DNA of 64,000 nucleotides from NCBI GenBank assembly GCA_016946835.1, contig JACVTC010000251.1, forward strand, positions 1-64,000, given 5' to 3'. Under the pieces are notes generated by a model, which saw only the letters and a program-made list of their open reading frames with translations, searched no databases and was not told where the DNA came from. Positions within the stretch are counted from its first letter, which is position 1. Every line of letters starts with the position of its first letter. The position numbers and the translations under genes were made by a program. Shown here piece after piece: positions 24,996-35,876 of this stretch. Source of the stretch: Neocallimastix lanati (nom. inval.). Lineage: Eukaryota > Neocallimastigomycota > Neocallimastigomycetes > Neocallimastigales > Neocallimastigaceae.

Positions 24996-25675
24996 TGTAA
25001 GAATATAGATTTATTTCTTATAAAATAATCTATCTTCTTATTTAATTAATTTATATTTCATTTATATTTCAATATTTATTAACATGTAAAAAATATATTA
25101 ATTTATCCAAATTAATATATTGAAAAATAATGTAAACAAATTTGTTGTAATGTATTAATTACTTAAAAATATTATTTATATTTTATTATTTCAATTAGTT
25201 GATAATTAATAAGATTTTAGTAATCGGTTAATTAATTTTTTCCCCAATATTATTATGATTGGGTTTTTATTAATTAATACGATGATTAATATATTAGAAT
25301 ATTAATCGAAGTTATTCAGGTTTTTCTACTAATCTTTTCCTGAATATCAATTTGTTAAGATTAGATACCTTTATTTGATTTGTTAACTTTATCTTATCTA
25401 TTTTATTTATTTAATAATTACATCTATTTAATAATTTCATCTATTAAAATAATTATAAATAAAAAAGTATAAAAGAACTCAAATTTCTTTGATTAAAGAA
25501 ATTAGAGTTATTATTATATAATGCTATATAATAAATTAAAAGAAAAAAAAGTCTTTTTGTTTATTTCAATATTTAGTGTTTATAATAAACTCTATATAAA
25601 GTTAAGTATAAATTTTTATATCTTAAAATATTAATAATCTAGTTATAGTTTGTATATTATAAATAGATTATTATA
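24996..25675 (-). repeat. Solo LTR, family D, inverted, stack 1
   Basis: A 680-bp block TGTAAGAATA...GATTATTATA. It is the reverse complement of the solo LTR at 44359-45038, at about 95% identity and equal length. It is preceded by CAAAG and followed by AAAAG. Its orientation is opposite to that of the two family D blocks to its left, so insertion at this site is not limited to one orientation. Confidence 0.8.
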
Positions 25676-25683
25676 AAAAGGTT

Positions 25684-26547
25684 TGGTACAAGATCTGAAG
25701 ATTTTATTAATAAAATAATATATTCTAATAATAAGGAAAAATTTAAAATATTATTCTCTAATTCTAAACCTAAATTAATTAATAAACTACTCTAATTTTA
25801 GTCTAAACTATCCTAATCTAAAAGAATCTAAACTAAGTTAAAATAACTTAAACTAATATCTTAATCTAAACTATTCTAATCTAAACTAAACAATTTCTCT
25901 AAATCTATTACTATTTCTATAAAATGTTTAATACAACTAATCTATTACTAAACTAATTTTATACTATACTTATCTTAATATTATACACTAAACACAAAAA
26001 ACTATTAATTAAACACTTTTAAAACATTAAATTTAGAAAAAACTATTTAATCAATTTTAATTTATTTTAAACTATTTAATTTATTATTTAACTTTTAGAA
26101 AATATTAAAAAATAATATAATAATAAAGTCGTAAGAAAAAAAGAGAGAGAACAAAAGTATTGTGTTACTTTGTTCTTTTTTATACTAATAAAATATTTAT
26201 TTGATTGGATTAAAAATAAAAATAAAAAAAAAAATTAATAATAAAAAATTAATAATAAAAATTTAATAATAAAAATTTAATAATAAAAATATAGTAATAA
26301 AAATATAATAAGCTTAAATTTTCTAAATTATTAAAATATTATATAAAAATTTTACAATATTAAATAATATAATTAATACATGATTTTTTAATACATCTAA
26401 TTATTTTTATTTAACTTTATAATATTCTATAACTAATATTTTAATATTCAATTTTTTATTATTTATTTATAATTGTTAATGATATTTTTTTACTTTAATA
26501 TTTTCTTTAAATAGTTTAATTTTTCTTTATTTAATTGTACCGTAACA
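25684..26547 (-). repeat. 3' LTR of element A
   Basis: 864 bp; on plus it reads TGGTACAAG...CCGTAACA. It follows the polypurine tract at 26548-26563. A short AGAGAGAG tract and runs of CTAAACTA-type units are visible. Confidence 0.95.
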
Positions 26548-26564
26548 TGATGCCACCCCTAAGT

Positions 26565-29500
26565 TCAGACTTCGTCCCTTGAAGTCTCAATTTCGCATAG
26601 TCTATAAGGTATAATATTCTTTAAGTGGACATTTCTTTCAGCAATTTCGTTTGTTAATGGATCACATAACGTTACAGTATTGAATTGTTTTTTAACAATT
26701 TTCATAGGACCTAAGAAGTATGGATCAAGTTTTCTTCTATTAATATATTTAATTAATACTAGATCTCCTGGTTTATAATTAGCTTTAAGTCTTTTTACTT
26801 GTTTTCTTCTATCTTCCCAGATTTTGTTTGCTGTTTGAATATTATTTATGGCTTCCTTGATCCATTTATAATGTTTTGTAAATCTTCTAATTAAAAATTC
26901 ATCATCACTTTCATAATTTTCCTTTTTATCTAAGTTTAATTGTAATTCAAACGGCTGAAGGTCACGTCGGCCATATAACAATTCAAAACTTGAAAATTTA
27001 GTTGTTTCATTTTTACAAGTACGCAAGGCCCATAAAGCACTAGGTAGCATTTCATCCCATATTGATGTATTTTTATTACAAAGTAATCTAAGGTATTTGC
27101 CTATTTCTTTGTTTCGATTTTCTACTTAACCATTAGATTCTGGATGATAAGTAACAACGAAGTTAACATAAACACCATATAAGTCTAAGAATGCTTTTGT
27201 TTTATCAGAACAGAACTGTGGACCGTTATCAGTTACTAATATTTCTGGTATTCCGAATCGAGCAAAAATCTTGGATAAAAATTCTATTACATCATCTGAA
27301 TCAATATTTTGGGTTGGTTCTGCTTCAACCCACTTTGTTAAGTAATCTACTAAAACTATTATATATTTATTTCCTTTTCTTGAAGTAGGAAGTGGGCCTA
27401 CTATATCCAAGCCAACTTTCGTAAATGGTAAACCAGGTTGAGTAGCAATATCTTCTGTTTGGTTATTAAAAGATTGCGATTAAAGTGTTGACACCTATCA
27501 CAAGTTCTGACAATGTATTTAACGTCAAGTATCATGTTGATCCAATAGTAGTCACGTTTAAGTCTATTGTAAGTTTTAAATACTCCTTCGTGACCAACTT
27601 TGTGAGCTTTTAGTATTAAATCAATTTTTTCGTTTTGATTTTTTATAACTTTTCTAAGTTTTCCATGGTCTTTATAATATTCTTCGTTATTAATTATTGT
27701 AAATTTATCTTTAAATTTTGTAAGTAAGTTATACGGATTATTTTCATTTATCTCTTCAGTAACAGTTGTTAATATTGTATTTTCTTTTGTTGATAATCTA
27801 GAAAGTGCATCAGCGATGACATTTTTCTTTCCAGGTTCATATAAGACTTTAACTTTTAGCATTGATAGAAGTAATACCCATCGAGTTTGTCTAGAATTGT
27901 TAGTTTCTTTATTTTTGAAAAGTCCAACTAAAGGCTTATGATCGGTGAATAAAAGAGTTTCATTTTTATTTCCAGAAATATAAGATTTAAATTTTTGAAC
28001 GCAGTAAGTCGCGGCAGTTCCTTCAAGATCAGTTATTGAATAATTCTTTTCCGCCGGTTTTAAAGAGCGACTTACGAAGTGAATTGGATTTTCAATACCA
28101 TTCTCATCTTTCTGAAGTAAAACACCTCCAATACCATCGAAAGAGGCATCCGTTCTGATTATAAATTGTTTTTCAAAGTCAGGCATAACAAGAATAGGAG
28201 CAGATGCTAATTTTAGTTTCAACTCATTAAAGCTTTCTTCTTGTTCTTTACCCCAGACAAACTTTACACCTTTTTTAACAAGTTTAAATAATGGTTTTGC
28301 TATATTAGCGAAGTTAAGAATAAATTTACGGTAATAACCCACTGCACCAAGGAAAGATTGTAATTGTGTAACATTTTTTGGTGGTATCCATTCTAATATG
28401 ACTTGAACTTTAGCTTGAATAGGGGAAATACCATTAATTGATAAAGTATGTCCTAACAATTCGACTTTTATTTTAAAAAAATGACATTTTTCTAAGTTAA
28501 TTTTTAATCCATTTTCTTTGATAATATCAAACACTTTCTTAATATCTATAATATGTTGTTCAAAGGAGGGTGAAAATATAACTAGATCATCGATATAAAC
28601 AAACATGCATACTCCAATAAGAGGAAAGAATATTCTATTCATTTCCCTTTGAAAAGTACCTGGGGCATTGCATAAACCAAAGGGCATAACTAAGAATTGA
28701 TAGTTACCATACATTGTAGCAAAGCTAGTTTTAGGAATATCTTCTTTGTTCATAGGGATCTGATGAAATCCCGAAAATAAATCAATCGTAGTAAAAACTT
28801 TAACTTTTTTCCCGATAGAAAATAAAATTTCATCTATAAGAGGTAACGAATATGCATCTTTAATAGTAAGATTGTTTAGTTTTCGAAAATCTATACATAT
28901 TCTCCACTGTTTATTTTTCTTAGGCACTAAAATAACGGGAGAAGACCAAGGGGAGTGTGATGGTTCAATTAATTTATTTTTTATAAGTTTTTCTAATTCC
29001 TTTTTAAGAGCTAATGCTTGAACTTTAGAAAGTCGATAACATCTCTGTTTAATCGGTTTAGCGTTAGGCTCGAGTTGAATACTATGAGGTAACAATTTAG
29101 TTGGTTTTAACTCATCAATTTTTGTGGCAATAATGGTATTATATTCATCAAATAACTTTTTTACTTCATTTCTTAGCTTTTTTGGAATTCCTTTAAGTAT
29201 ATTTTGCAGGAGTTGATCTTTTTCAAAAACACCATTTTCATTAATGATATCTACTTCTTTAGTTATTGTTTTAGAGTCTTCTATTTTATTTTGAGTTATT
29301 GTTAAGTTATTATTAATATTATCAATTTCATTAACAAAGCAATAAAGATAGGAATTATTATTAATATCAGAATTTGTTTTATCATATATAATTATTGATT
29401 CAGCATCTTCATCATCACTAATAACATTTCCTTTCTCTTCTTTGCAAAGATTTTTGACACACATCCATTTGTTATTTTCTTTCATTATGCACAAATTATT

Positions 29501-30483
29501 ATTAATAGGATTAATAAATAAATTATTTTCTTTAAGTGTTTTATAGCTAATTAAAACATCAAATAGGTTTTGGTGATTATCTATAACTCGGAATATCGGA
29601 ATATATCATGAATAGCTAAATCTCCAAGTTGAACTTTTAGCAAGTAGATTTCAGTATTAACATTCTCTTTAGATAATAATTGAACAATATTATTTTTAAC
29701 AAATCCAATTGGTTTTACATCTCCTAACTTGTTTAAAAATTGTCTAGTAATAATATTAATGCTTGCGCCTGTATCTAAAAATGCAATACCTTGGACTCCA
29801 TTAATTAAACATTCAACTGTAGCAACATCTTCCCTACGTATAGCAGATAATACAACTTCTTCAGGAGTCTCTTTAATTGTTTCTGTAGTTTTTAATTTTA
29901 AGGCCTTTACAATATCAGCACGGAGTTTAGGACTAACATCCAATAATTGAGGTAATGTAATATTAGCAAACCTAGTACTTATGTCTTTACAAATATCATA
30001 TTTTGATTGACCTTCCATAATTGTTATTTGTTTATTGGGATTGTTGGTTTTAACTTTCTTCTCTTCTAATTCTACACTTGGAAGTTTAACTCTAGATTCT
30101 TTATTAGAACTAACCTCGAGATTCTTAGTGCTTTCTAATATTTCTTTTTCTTTTTGTTTCTTTGAATTTCGTTTAGCTTTGTTGATTGAGGGTTGCGCAA
30201 TAACTGACATATCAATCTCCTCAAGTCTTTCGGTTTCATTTATAGGAGTGTTAGATATTGTATTTATTTCGTTGGTTTCAATTTCTATATCTTCATTATC
30301 TTCTTGTATGATATTATTAGAATTAGAAATATTATCATTTACTTTATTTTCATTTTGTTTTCTTTTATCTCTTGAATATGGTTTTTCAAAAACTTGTTTT
30401 CCTTTTCTTCTAACTGCAGTAGCTACTATTTCATCATTGGTTTGATTACTGGGAGTTTCCCTTCTCCCGTTTAGAAGTTTAAA
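26565..30483 (-). pseudogene. pol: Pol polyprotein of element A, broken (PR-RT-RH-IN)
   Basis: The frame opens at the T TTA AAC shift site inside the end of gag. The protease has a normal DTGAS motif. An 8-bp tandem duplication (TCGGAATA twice, 29588-29603) then breaks the frame. Reverse transcriptase follows with PFGLCNAP and YIDD, then RNase H (RTDASFDGIGGVLLQ) and an H-x3-H...C-x2-C zinc-binding segment. A one-base shift near 27475 breaks the link to integrase, whose first Asp is in LDIVGP and second in TDNGPQF. A TAA stop at 27126-27128 sits where element C has Leu in NGLVENRN, just before the catalytic Glu. The C-terminal domain has the GPF/Y-type GPMKIVKKQFNTVTL and no chromodomain. Closest relative here: the intact pol at 52765-56769. 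Confidence 0.92.
30451..30483 (-). promoter_or_regulatory. -1 ribosomal frameshift signal, gag/pol of element A
   Basis: On minus, T TTA AAC (30477-30483) lies in the gag zero frame three codons before the gag stop. An 8-nt spacer follows, then a hairpin GGGAG (30464-30468) / CTCCC (30451-30455) with an 8-nt loop. Pol is open in the -1 frame from exactly this point. It matches the X XXY YYZ rule, and the same arrangement occurs in element C. Confidence 0.85.
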
Positions 30484-31466
30484 TGATTGTTTGAATTTAT
30501 TGTATTATTTTGATTTCTTAGTTTAGCAAATTCTTTAAAGGAATAAGGACATAGTTTATAAATGTGTCCTTGTTGTCCACAACGGTAACAAATAATATGG
30601 GATTTCTCAGAATTAAATGTATTTCTGGCTTGTTTGATTTCATTATTTACCAAGTTATTTCTTATTTTACTATCTTTAATATTTTGTGTGGTATTTTCTA
30701 AATTATTACTTTGCATAATTTCATTTTTAGAATTGAATTTAGTATTAAAATTATTAATTGTAAATTCTCTATTTTCATTATAATTTGTATAATTTCGAGG
30801 AGTTTTCTTAATGTAAAATTGTCTTCCATTATAATTATAATTATAACTTGGAGAATTGAATTGCTTAAATGGATGAGTGTTACTTCGGTAATAGAATGGT
30901 TGAGAATTAAATACTGTCATCATCACGGTTTCATTTCTAAGATTTCCTCCTTCTTCAGCTCTTTCAGCTAACTCTGCTTCTTCAAAAGCATCTTCAAGAT
31001 CTATACATCGTTGTGTTATTACTTGTGATCTAGCATAAGGACGGTAGATAATCGAATCAGCATAATCTTCTATTGTTATAAATGTTTGGTACAATTTTGG
31101 TAGACTGTTATAAATTTTCCTATATCTCCAATTAAAGTTTTTTATGCTTTCTCCTCTTTGAATTTTCATTCGTTGTAGTCTTTTACATTTCTCTTGTGGA
31201 GTTACTTCTAATGAATTTTCAATTGCTTCTTTTATTTCTCTCATTGATGGAAAATGTTCATTACCTTCCTCATCTATTGTATGTAGTTCTTGTAAAGTGC
31301 CCCTCAACTTTCCTTCTACACACTCCATTGCCCAGGTAAGAATGCTTCTTGGATTGGTGATATCAGCCAGTGCCATTATTCTTGAAAATTCATCGATCCA
31401 TGAATCGACATCCCTTGCGCTTTCGTTAAGTCTGGGTAATAGCCTTTCCAATTCTAAAATTTTCAT
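30471..31466 (-). CDS. gag: Gag of element A with CCHC zinc knuckle
   Basis: 331 codons. The N-terminal two thirds form a helical capsid-like region (DVDSWIDEFSRIM, SMREIKEAIENSLEVTPQEK, IKNFNWRYRKIYNSLPK) that matches the Gag of elements B and C in order. An Asn/Tyr-rich linker leads to one zinc knuckle CYRCGQQGHIYKLC (C-x2-C-x4-H-x4-C, about residues 293-306). It would form the virus-like particle and bind the element RNA in the cytoplasm. The frame is intact, unlike the pol behind it. The stop lies 4 nt beyond the shift heptamer, so most ribosomes end here and a minority enter pol. Confidence 0.93.
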   Translation of the reverse strand: MKILELERLLPRLNESARDVDSWIDEFSRIMALADITNPRSILTWAMECVEGKLRGTLQELHTIDEEGNEHFPSMREIKEAIENSLEVTPQEKCKRLQRMKIQRGESIKNFNWRYRKIYNSLPKLYQTFITIEDYADSIIYRPYARSQVITQRCIDLEDAFEEAELAERAEEGGNLRNETVMMTVFNSQPFYYRSNTHPFKQFNSPSYNYNYNGRQFYIKKTPRNYTNYNENREFTINNFNTKFNSKNEIMQSNNLENTTQNIKDSKIRNNLVNNEIKQARNTFNSEKSHIICYRCGQQGHIYKLCPYSFKEFAKLRNQNNTINSNNHLNF

Positions 31467-32193
31467 TTTGATAAAAAAAAATCTAATGCTTTTAATATTT
31501 AATTGATGAATTGATGGATGAATGAGGAGATAAATGTCTTATATAAATTTATTTTTTATTATTTTTATTATTATTAATTGTTTTATTTATTAAATTGATG
31601 AATTAATATATTCTTTTAATTGTATATTTTTATTAAGTTGATGGATGGATGAATGATTAAAAAAAAAAATTTTATATCTTAATTAAACTAAATTTTGAAA
31701 TAACTAAATATTGAAAAATTAAACTGTTACTGAATTGAAATTTTAATTGCTAATAAACTGAAAAAATTTTTGCTGAATATTTCGATTTATTTATTGTTGT
31801 CGCGACTTTATTTTATATTAATATAATAATTCTAAAAAAGAAAACCTTATACCTTCGGTGATATAAGTTCATTATTGTTCCAGTGCTCGATCTTGTCCAA
31901 AAACCCTGACAACACTCGGATAGTTGATAAACTACGGAAAGTGCCGTGAGGAGTATAATTATTACTTTGGGACGTATTCACGCACTCACGAGATCGATTA
32001 AAAACCTTAATTAATAATAAATTGGAATCACCCTAACTTATTATTAATTAATTTTCTTACGGTTTAAACACTGTATATGAATTATTATACTTTTTGATTT
32101 TAATATTCTCAAAAAAGTAAAAATAACAAATTTTTTTTTTTTTTTAATAATTATTAATTTTTTATAACTACTATTAATAATATTTTAGAATAA

Positions 32194-32239
<46 letters not shown>

Positions 32240-32391
32240 TTATTTATTTTATTTATCTTACTATTTATTTAATTATTTATTTATTATTTATTTATTGATT
32301 AAATTAAATTTTTTTTTTTTTTTTTTTTTTTTTTTATTAATTATTAAAATTTTCTCAAATTATTATTTTCATATTATTTTATCTCTTCAGG
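31467..32391 (-). other. 5' leader of element A
   Basis: It lies between PBS and gag. The part at about 31840-32010 is clearly richer in G and C than its surroundings (CCTGACAACACTCGG, GAAAGTGCCGTGAGGAG, CACGCACTCACGAGATCG). Poly-T and TTTATTTA tracts fill the rest. A GC-richer leader at the same place in element C suggests a folded RNA signal, for example packaging. Confidence 0.6.
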
Positions 32392-32408
32392 TCCTGCATA
32401 GCTCGCCA
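32392..32408 (-). other. Primer binding site of element A
   Basis: On minus it reads TGGCGAGCTATGCAGGA, starting 7 nt after the 5' LTR. Its complement has the form of a tRNA 3' end (CCA, discriminator G, a 7-nt acceptor strand, start of the T stem). The matching tRNA is not in this window. Confidence 0.7.
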
Positions 32409-32415
32409 AATTTTA

Positions 32416-33280
32416 TGGTACAAGATCTGAAGATTTTATTAATAAAATAATATATTCTAATAATAAGGAAAAATTTAAAATATTATTCTCTAATTCTAAA
32501 CCTAAATTAATTAATAAACTACTCTAATTTTAGTCTAAACTATCCTAATCTAAAAGAATCTAAACTAAGTTAAAATAACTTAAACTAATATCTTAATCTA
32601 AACTATTCTAATCTAAACTAAACAATTTCTCTAAATCTATTACTATTTCTATAAAATGTTTAATACAACTAATCTATTACTAAACTAATTTTATACTATA
32701 CTTATCTTAATATTATACACTAAACACAAAAAACTATTAATTAAACACTTTTAAAACATTAAATTTAGAAAAAACTATTTAATCAATTTTAATTTATTTT
32801 AAACTATTTAATTTATTATTTAACTTTTAGAAAATATTAAAAAAATAATATAATAATAAAGTCGTAAGAAAAAAAGAGAGAGAACAAAAGTATTGTGTTA
32901 CTTTGTTCTTTTTTATACTAATAAAATATTTATTTGATTGGATTAAAAATAAAAATAAAAAAAAAAATTAATAATAAAAAATTAATAATAAAAATTTAAT
33001 AATAAAAATTTAATAATAAAAATATAGTAATAAAAATATAATAAGCTTAAATTTTCTAAATTATTAAAATATTATATAAAAATTTTACAATATTAAATAA
33101 TATAATTAATACATGATTTTTTAATACATCTAATTATTTTTATTTAACTTTATAATATTCTATAACTAATATTTTAATATTCAATTTTTTATTATTTATT
33201 TATAATTGTTAATGATATTTTTTTACTTTAATATTTTCTTTAAATAGTTTAATTTTTCTTTATTTAATTGTACCGTAACA
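32416..33280 (-). repeat. 5' LTR of element A
   Basis: 865 bp, almost identical to 25684-26547. On plus it ends CCGTAACA, followed by the TSD GGTT. Being the 5' LTR, it contains the element's promoter, and its transcription runs away from the tRNA genes. Confidence 0.95.
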
Positions 33281-33294
33281 GGTTACTATCAGAA

Positions 33295-33366
33295 GGGGTA
33301 TTAGCTCAGTGGTAGAGCAATTGACTGCAGATCAATAGGACTTCGGTTCAAATCCAGAACGCCCCT
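33295..33366 (+). tRNA. tRNA-Cys (GCA), copy 1
   Basis: 72 nt. Anticodon stem ATTGA/TCAAT with loop CTGCAGA gives GCA, and the discriminator is T as in tRNA-Cys generally. Two mismatches distinguish it from copy 3: A6 against C in the acceptor (33300) and A for G in the 3' T-stem strand (33356). Folding may be weakened. The B box is GGTTCAAATCC. The 10-nt leader ACTATCAGAA separates it from the TSD of element A. Confidence 0.95.
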
Positions 33367-33378
33367 GTCTTATTGTTA

Positions 33379-33449
33379 GCGTTAATAGTATAGAGGTAGA
33401 ATATTTGCCTTCCAAGCAAATGGCCCGGGTTCGATTCCCGGTTAACGCA
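33379..33449 (+). tRNA. tRNA-Gly (UCC), copy 1
   Basis: 71 nt. Acceptor GCGTTAA/TTAACGC is perfect, anticodon stem TTTGC/GCAAA has loop CTTCCAA (anticodon TCC), and the T arm is CCGGG-TTCGATT-CCCGG. It lies 12 nt after tRNA-Cys, with no T4 run between, so both are probably processed from one Pol III transcript. Confidence 0.96.
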
Positions 33450-33457
33450 TTTTTTTT
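33450..33457 (+). terminator. Pol III terminator, tRNA pair 1
   Basis: A run of T8 directly behind tRNA-Gly. It is the first T4-or-longer run downstream of the tRNA-Cys start. Confidence 0.85.
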
Positions 33458-33840
33458 AAAAAAAATTTGATAATCGTTATTACTACTATTAGAACTAGAA
33501 CTTAATTCTATATTATTCGTATCTGTAATAGCAGGTGTTTACACTACTATTTGATATTTGTATATATTTAGTAATTAAAAATAATTTTTTTTTCATAAAG
33601 AATTTCAATAGCAATAAAAATATTTCATTTGTGATACTAAAGAAAAAAAAATTTTTTTTTTTGAACAAGGAAGAGAATACACTTCCAAGTGCCTTTTTAA
33701 TTAAATAATTATACTTTTAAGTATTACATTTTTTTTTTAAAAAAAATACGTAATATATTTAAAAATAAAAAAAATAAAACCTATGTAAAAATATTAAGTA
33801 AAATAAAAAAAAAATAATAAAAAAATAAAAGAAAAAATAA

Positions 33841-34256
33841 ATTTAAATTAATCATTGAAAATTTAAAGTAATAAAGAATAAAAATAAGTTCAAAAGTTAA
33901 AAAAATTTCAATGTGATGTATACTATGTGTATCTTTTTTTATAGCCACAATTATTGCGAACTTTAATCCTTATTTTTCAATATCTCTTTTTTTTTATTTC
34001 TTGTTATTATTTTATTTATTATTATCTTCTAATTGGACAAATAATATTTATTTATTTTATTAATTCTGTGTTTTTTTAAAATAAAATATATTCATCTAAT
34101 TGATAAATAAATAAATAAATAAATAAAGATTAAAGTTCGCAATAATTGCAGCTATTAAAAAAATATACATATAGTATACATCACACTGAAATTTTTTTAA
34201 CTTTTGAACTTATTTTTATTCTTTATTACTTTAAATATTCTATGATTAATTTAAAT
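33841..34256. repeat. Inverted repeat with interleaved second pair
   Basis: The left arm 33841-33966 and right arm 34130-34256 are complementary over about 125 bp (AAGTTCAAAAGTTAAAAAAA, ATAGCC.CAATTATTGCGAAC). A second pair, 34024-34090 and about 34290-34350 (CTAATTGGACAAATAATATT, AATTCTGTGTTTTTTTA), is interleaved with it in the order a b a' b'. It may be a foldback element or the result of rearranged copies. Confidence 0.75.
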
Positions 34257-34440
34257 TTTTTTTTTTTTTTTTATTTATTTATAAATTACATAAATATATT
34301 TTATTTTAAAAAAACACAGAATTAATAAAATAAATAAATATTATTTGTCCAATTAAAGCATAATAATAATTAAAATAATAACGTGAAATAAAAAAAAAAA
34401 ATATTTAAAAATAAAGTGTATAAATAAATTCAAGAAAAAA

Positions 34441-35026
34441 GTTCATAGGCAACGAACCTCATTTCCTTTTGGATTAGGGTTTGAATGGACTCTCTGAAAA
34501 AGAAATTATGGTCTTCTCCCTTTCAGAGGCAATTGACCTCTGTAAGCTTGTCTTAACTTCATTTTCAGTGTTGACGCTCCTGGTTAGTTTGCCCTTATAC
34601 CGTTGGAATAGTAAACCCTTGTCGAGTACTAGCCCGAGGCATAATTTCTGTTGTAAAAGAGAGACAACAGATTCGTATCAAGAATGGCATTTTTTTAGAA
34701 TAATTATCAGAAATGATTTTTGGTTCTTAAACAAAAACATCTCAATTCCTTTTTTAATTTAAAAAATAATAATGTTCTGTATCTGTATCTTTTCCCACCA
34801 AGAAGGAAGTTATATCATCTGTACCATATTTACACACTCATTATTCAGAAAATTTTCTAATATTAACGCGACTTTCGCCAATTGACCTATTTACTGCATT
34901 ATTAATATTGATATTATTATTTGCACTATCACTAATATTTAGTATTACTATTTATCAAAATAAAGATAGAAAATTTGGAATTTTTGCGTTACTAGGTCGA
35001 TATGTAGAATTGTATATCAATAATTA
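34441..35026 (+). pseudogene. Conserved unknown fragment behind tRNA pair 1
   Basis: A block of normal codon texture shared with 60230-60826. The core 34612-34687 is identical base for base in both copies and contains a perfect 8-bp hairpin TCTGTTGT/ACAACAGA (34647-34654 with 34664-34671). Upstream, GTAAGC...TTTTCAG or a longer GTAAGC...GGTTAG could be an intron. Downstream a frame with one hydrophobic segment (DLFTALLILILLFALSLIF) ends LLGRYVELYINN at 35026, but here a one-base loss near 34773 breaks it relative to the other copy. It could be a spliced gene for a small membrane protein, now decaying, or a structured RNA. Family not recognised. Confidence 0.4.
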
Positions 35027-35876
35027 AATAATAATTATATAAGAATAGAATATTAATTTATAATAAATAAAACAATATTTTAAAAACACTTTATACTAAA
35101 AATATATTATAAATAATAATTTTCTTTTGAAGAGTTTAAAATAATATTTATTTTATAAGAATAAGTATTGAATTATTTATATACAGTTATTGTGAAATAC
35201 ACATATACACACAATAATCTTACAAAGAACATAAAAGAAGAATTTAATAATTCTTCTTTATTAACAATGATATTTCAATTGTTATTGATACAATATTAAT
35301 TAAATACCCTATATGTTAGTTAGATGTTTATTCAAAAGAGAATTATTTCAAAAATATTATATTACAATAATTACATTTACCTTTTTATTTATTTATTATT
35401 TATTTATTATTTTATAAAGTAGTTTTATTATGAAAAATACATATTTTAATTATTATTATTTATTTAAAAATATTTATTTATATATAATTTTCATTATTAT
35501 ATTTTAATTTTTTTATAAATATTAATATAAAAAAAAATCATAACTTTTCACTTATAACTATTATTTAATCTTATTCCATAATTTTCTTAACTATTTTAAT
35601 ATTAATACATCCATTATATAATTAAACATTCAACCAATATTCTAATTAATATAACTAATTTTATTATATATTCATAAATTTTTTAATAGCTTTAATATTA
35701 TTATTTTAATAATTATTAATAATAAATTATATTTAATAATATAAATAAGATTCATTATATAAAAATAATTTTTAATAATAAATATATAAATATTAATTTT
35801 TTTTTTTTTTTTTTAAAAAAAAGTATTTTTATTATTTTATTTTATTTTTCTATTTCTATAGTACACGTATCACTAT

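Larger units (their letters stand above)
25684..33280 (-). mobile_element. Ty3/Gypsy retrotransposon A, full length, 14 nt upstream of tRNA-Cys
   Basis: A 7.6-kb element with LTRs of 864 and 865 bp that differ, as far as I can read, by a single A in a homopolymer. The TSD is GGTT (25680-25683 and 33281-33284). Order on minus: 5' LTR, PBS, structured leader, gag, -1 frameshift, pol (PR-RT-RNaseH-IN), polypurine tract GGGGTGGCATCA, 3' LTR. The TSD is followed by 10 nt and then tRNA-Cys. gag is open but pol has at least three lesions. The LTR identity points to a recent insertion, so it either came in broken, moved with help from an intact relative, or was mutated afterwards. Confidence 0.93.
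33458..35876. repeat. Duplicated DNA downstream of tRNA pair 1
   Basis: This block recurs behind pair 2 (45209-46604, with an internal deletion) and pair 3 (59146-61686). It includes TAGCAGGTGTTTACA near 33530, GAACAAGGAAGAGAATACAC near 33664, the inverted repeat and the conserved fragment listed below, and a terminus CACGTATCA followed by CTAT and the next LTR-like start. It shows that the tRNA pair and its flank were duplicated as a unit. Confidence 0.8.
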
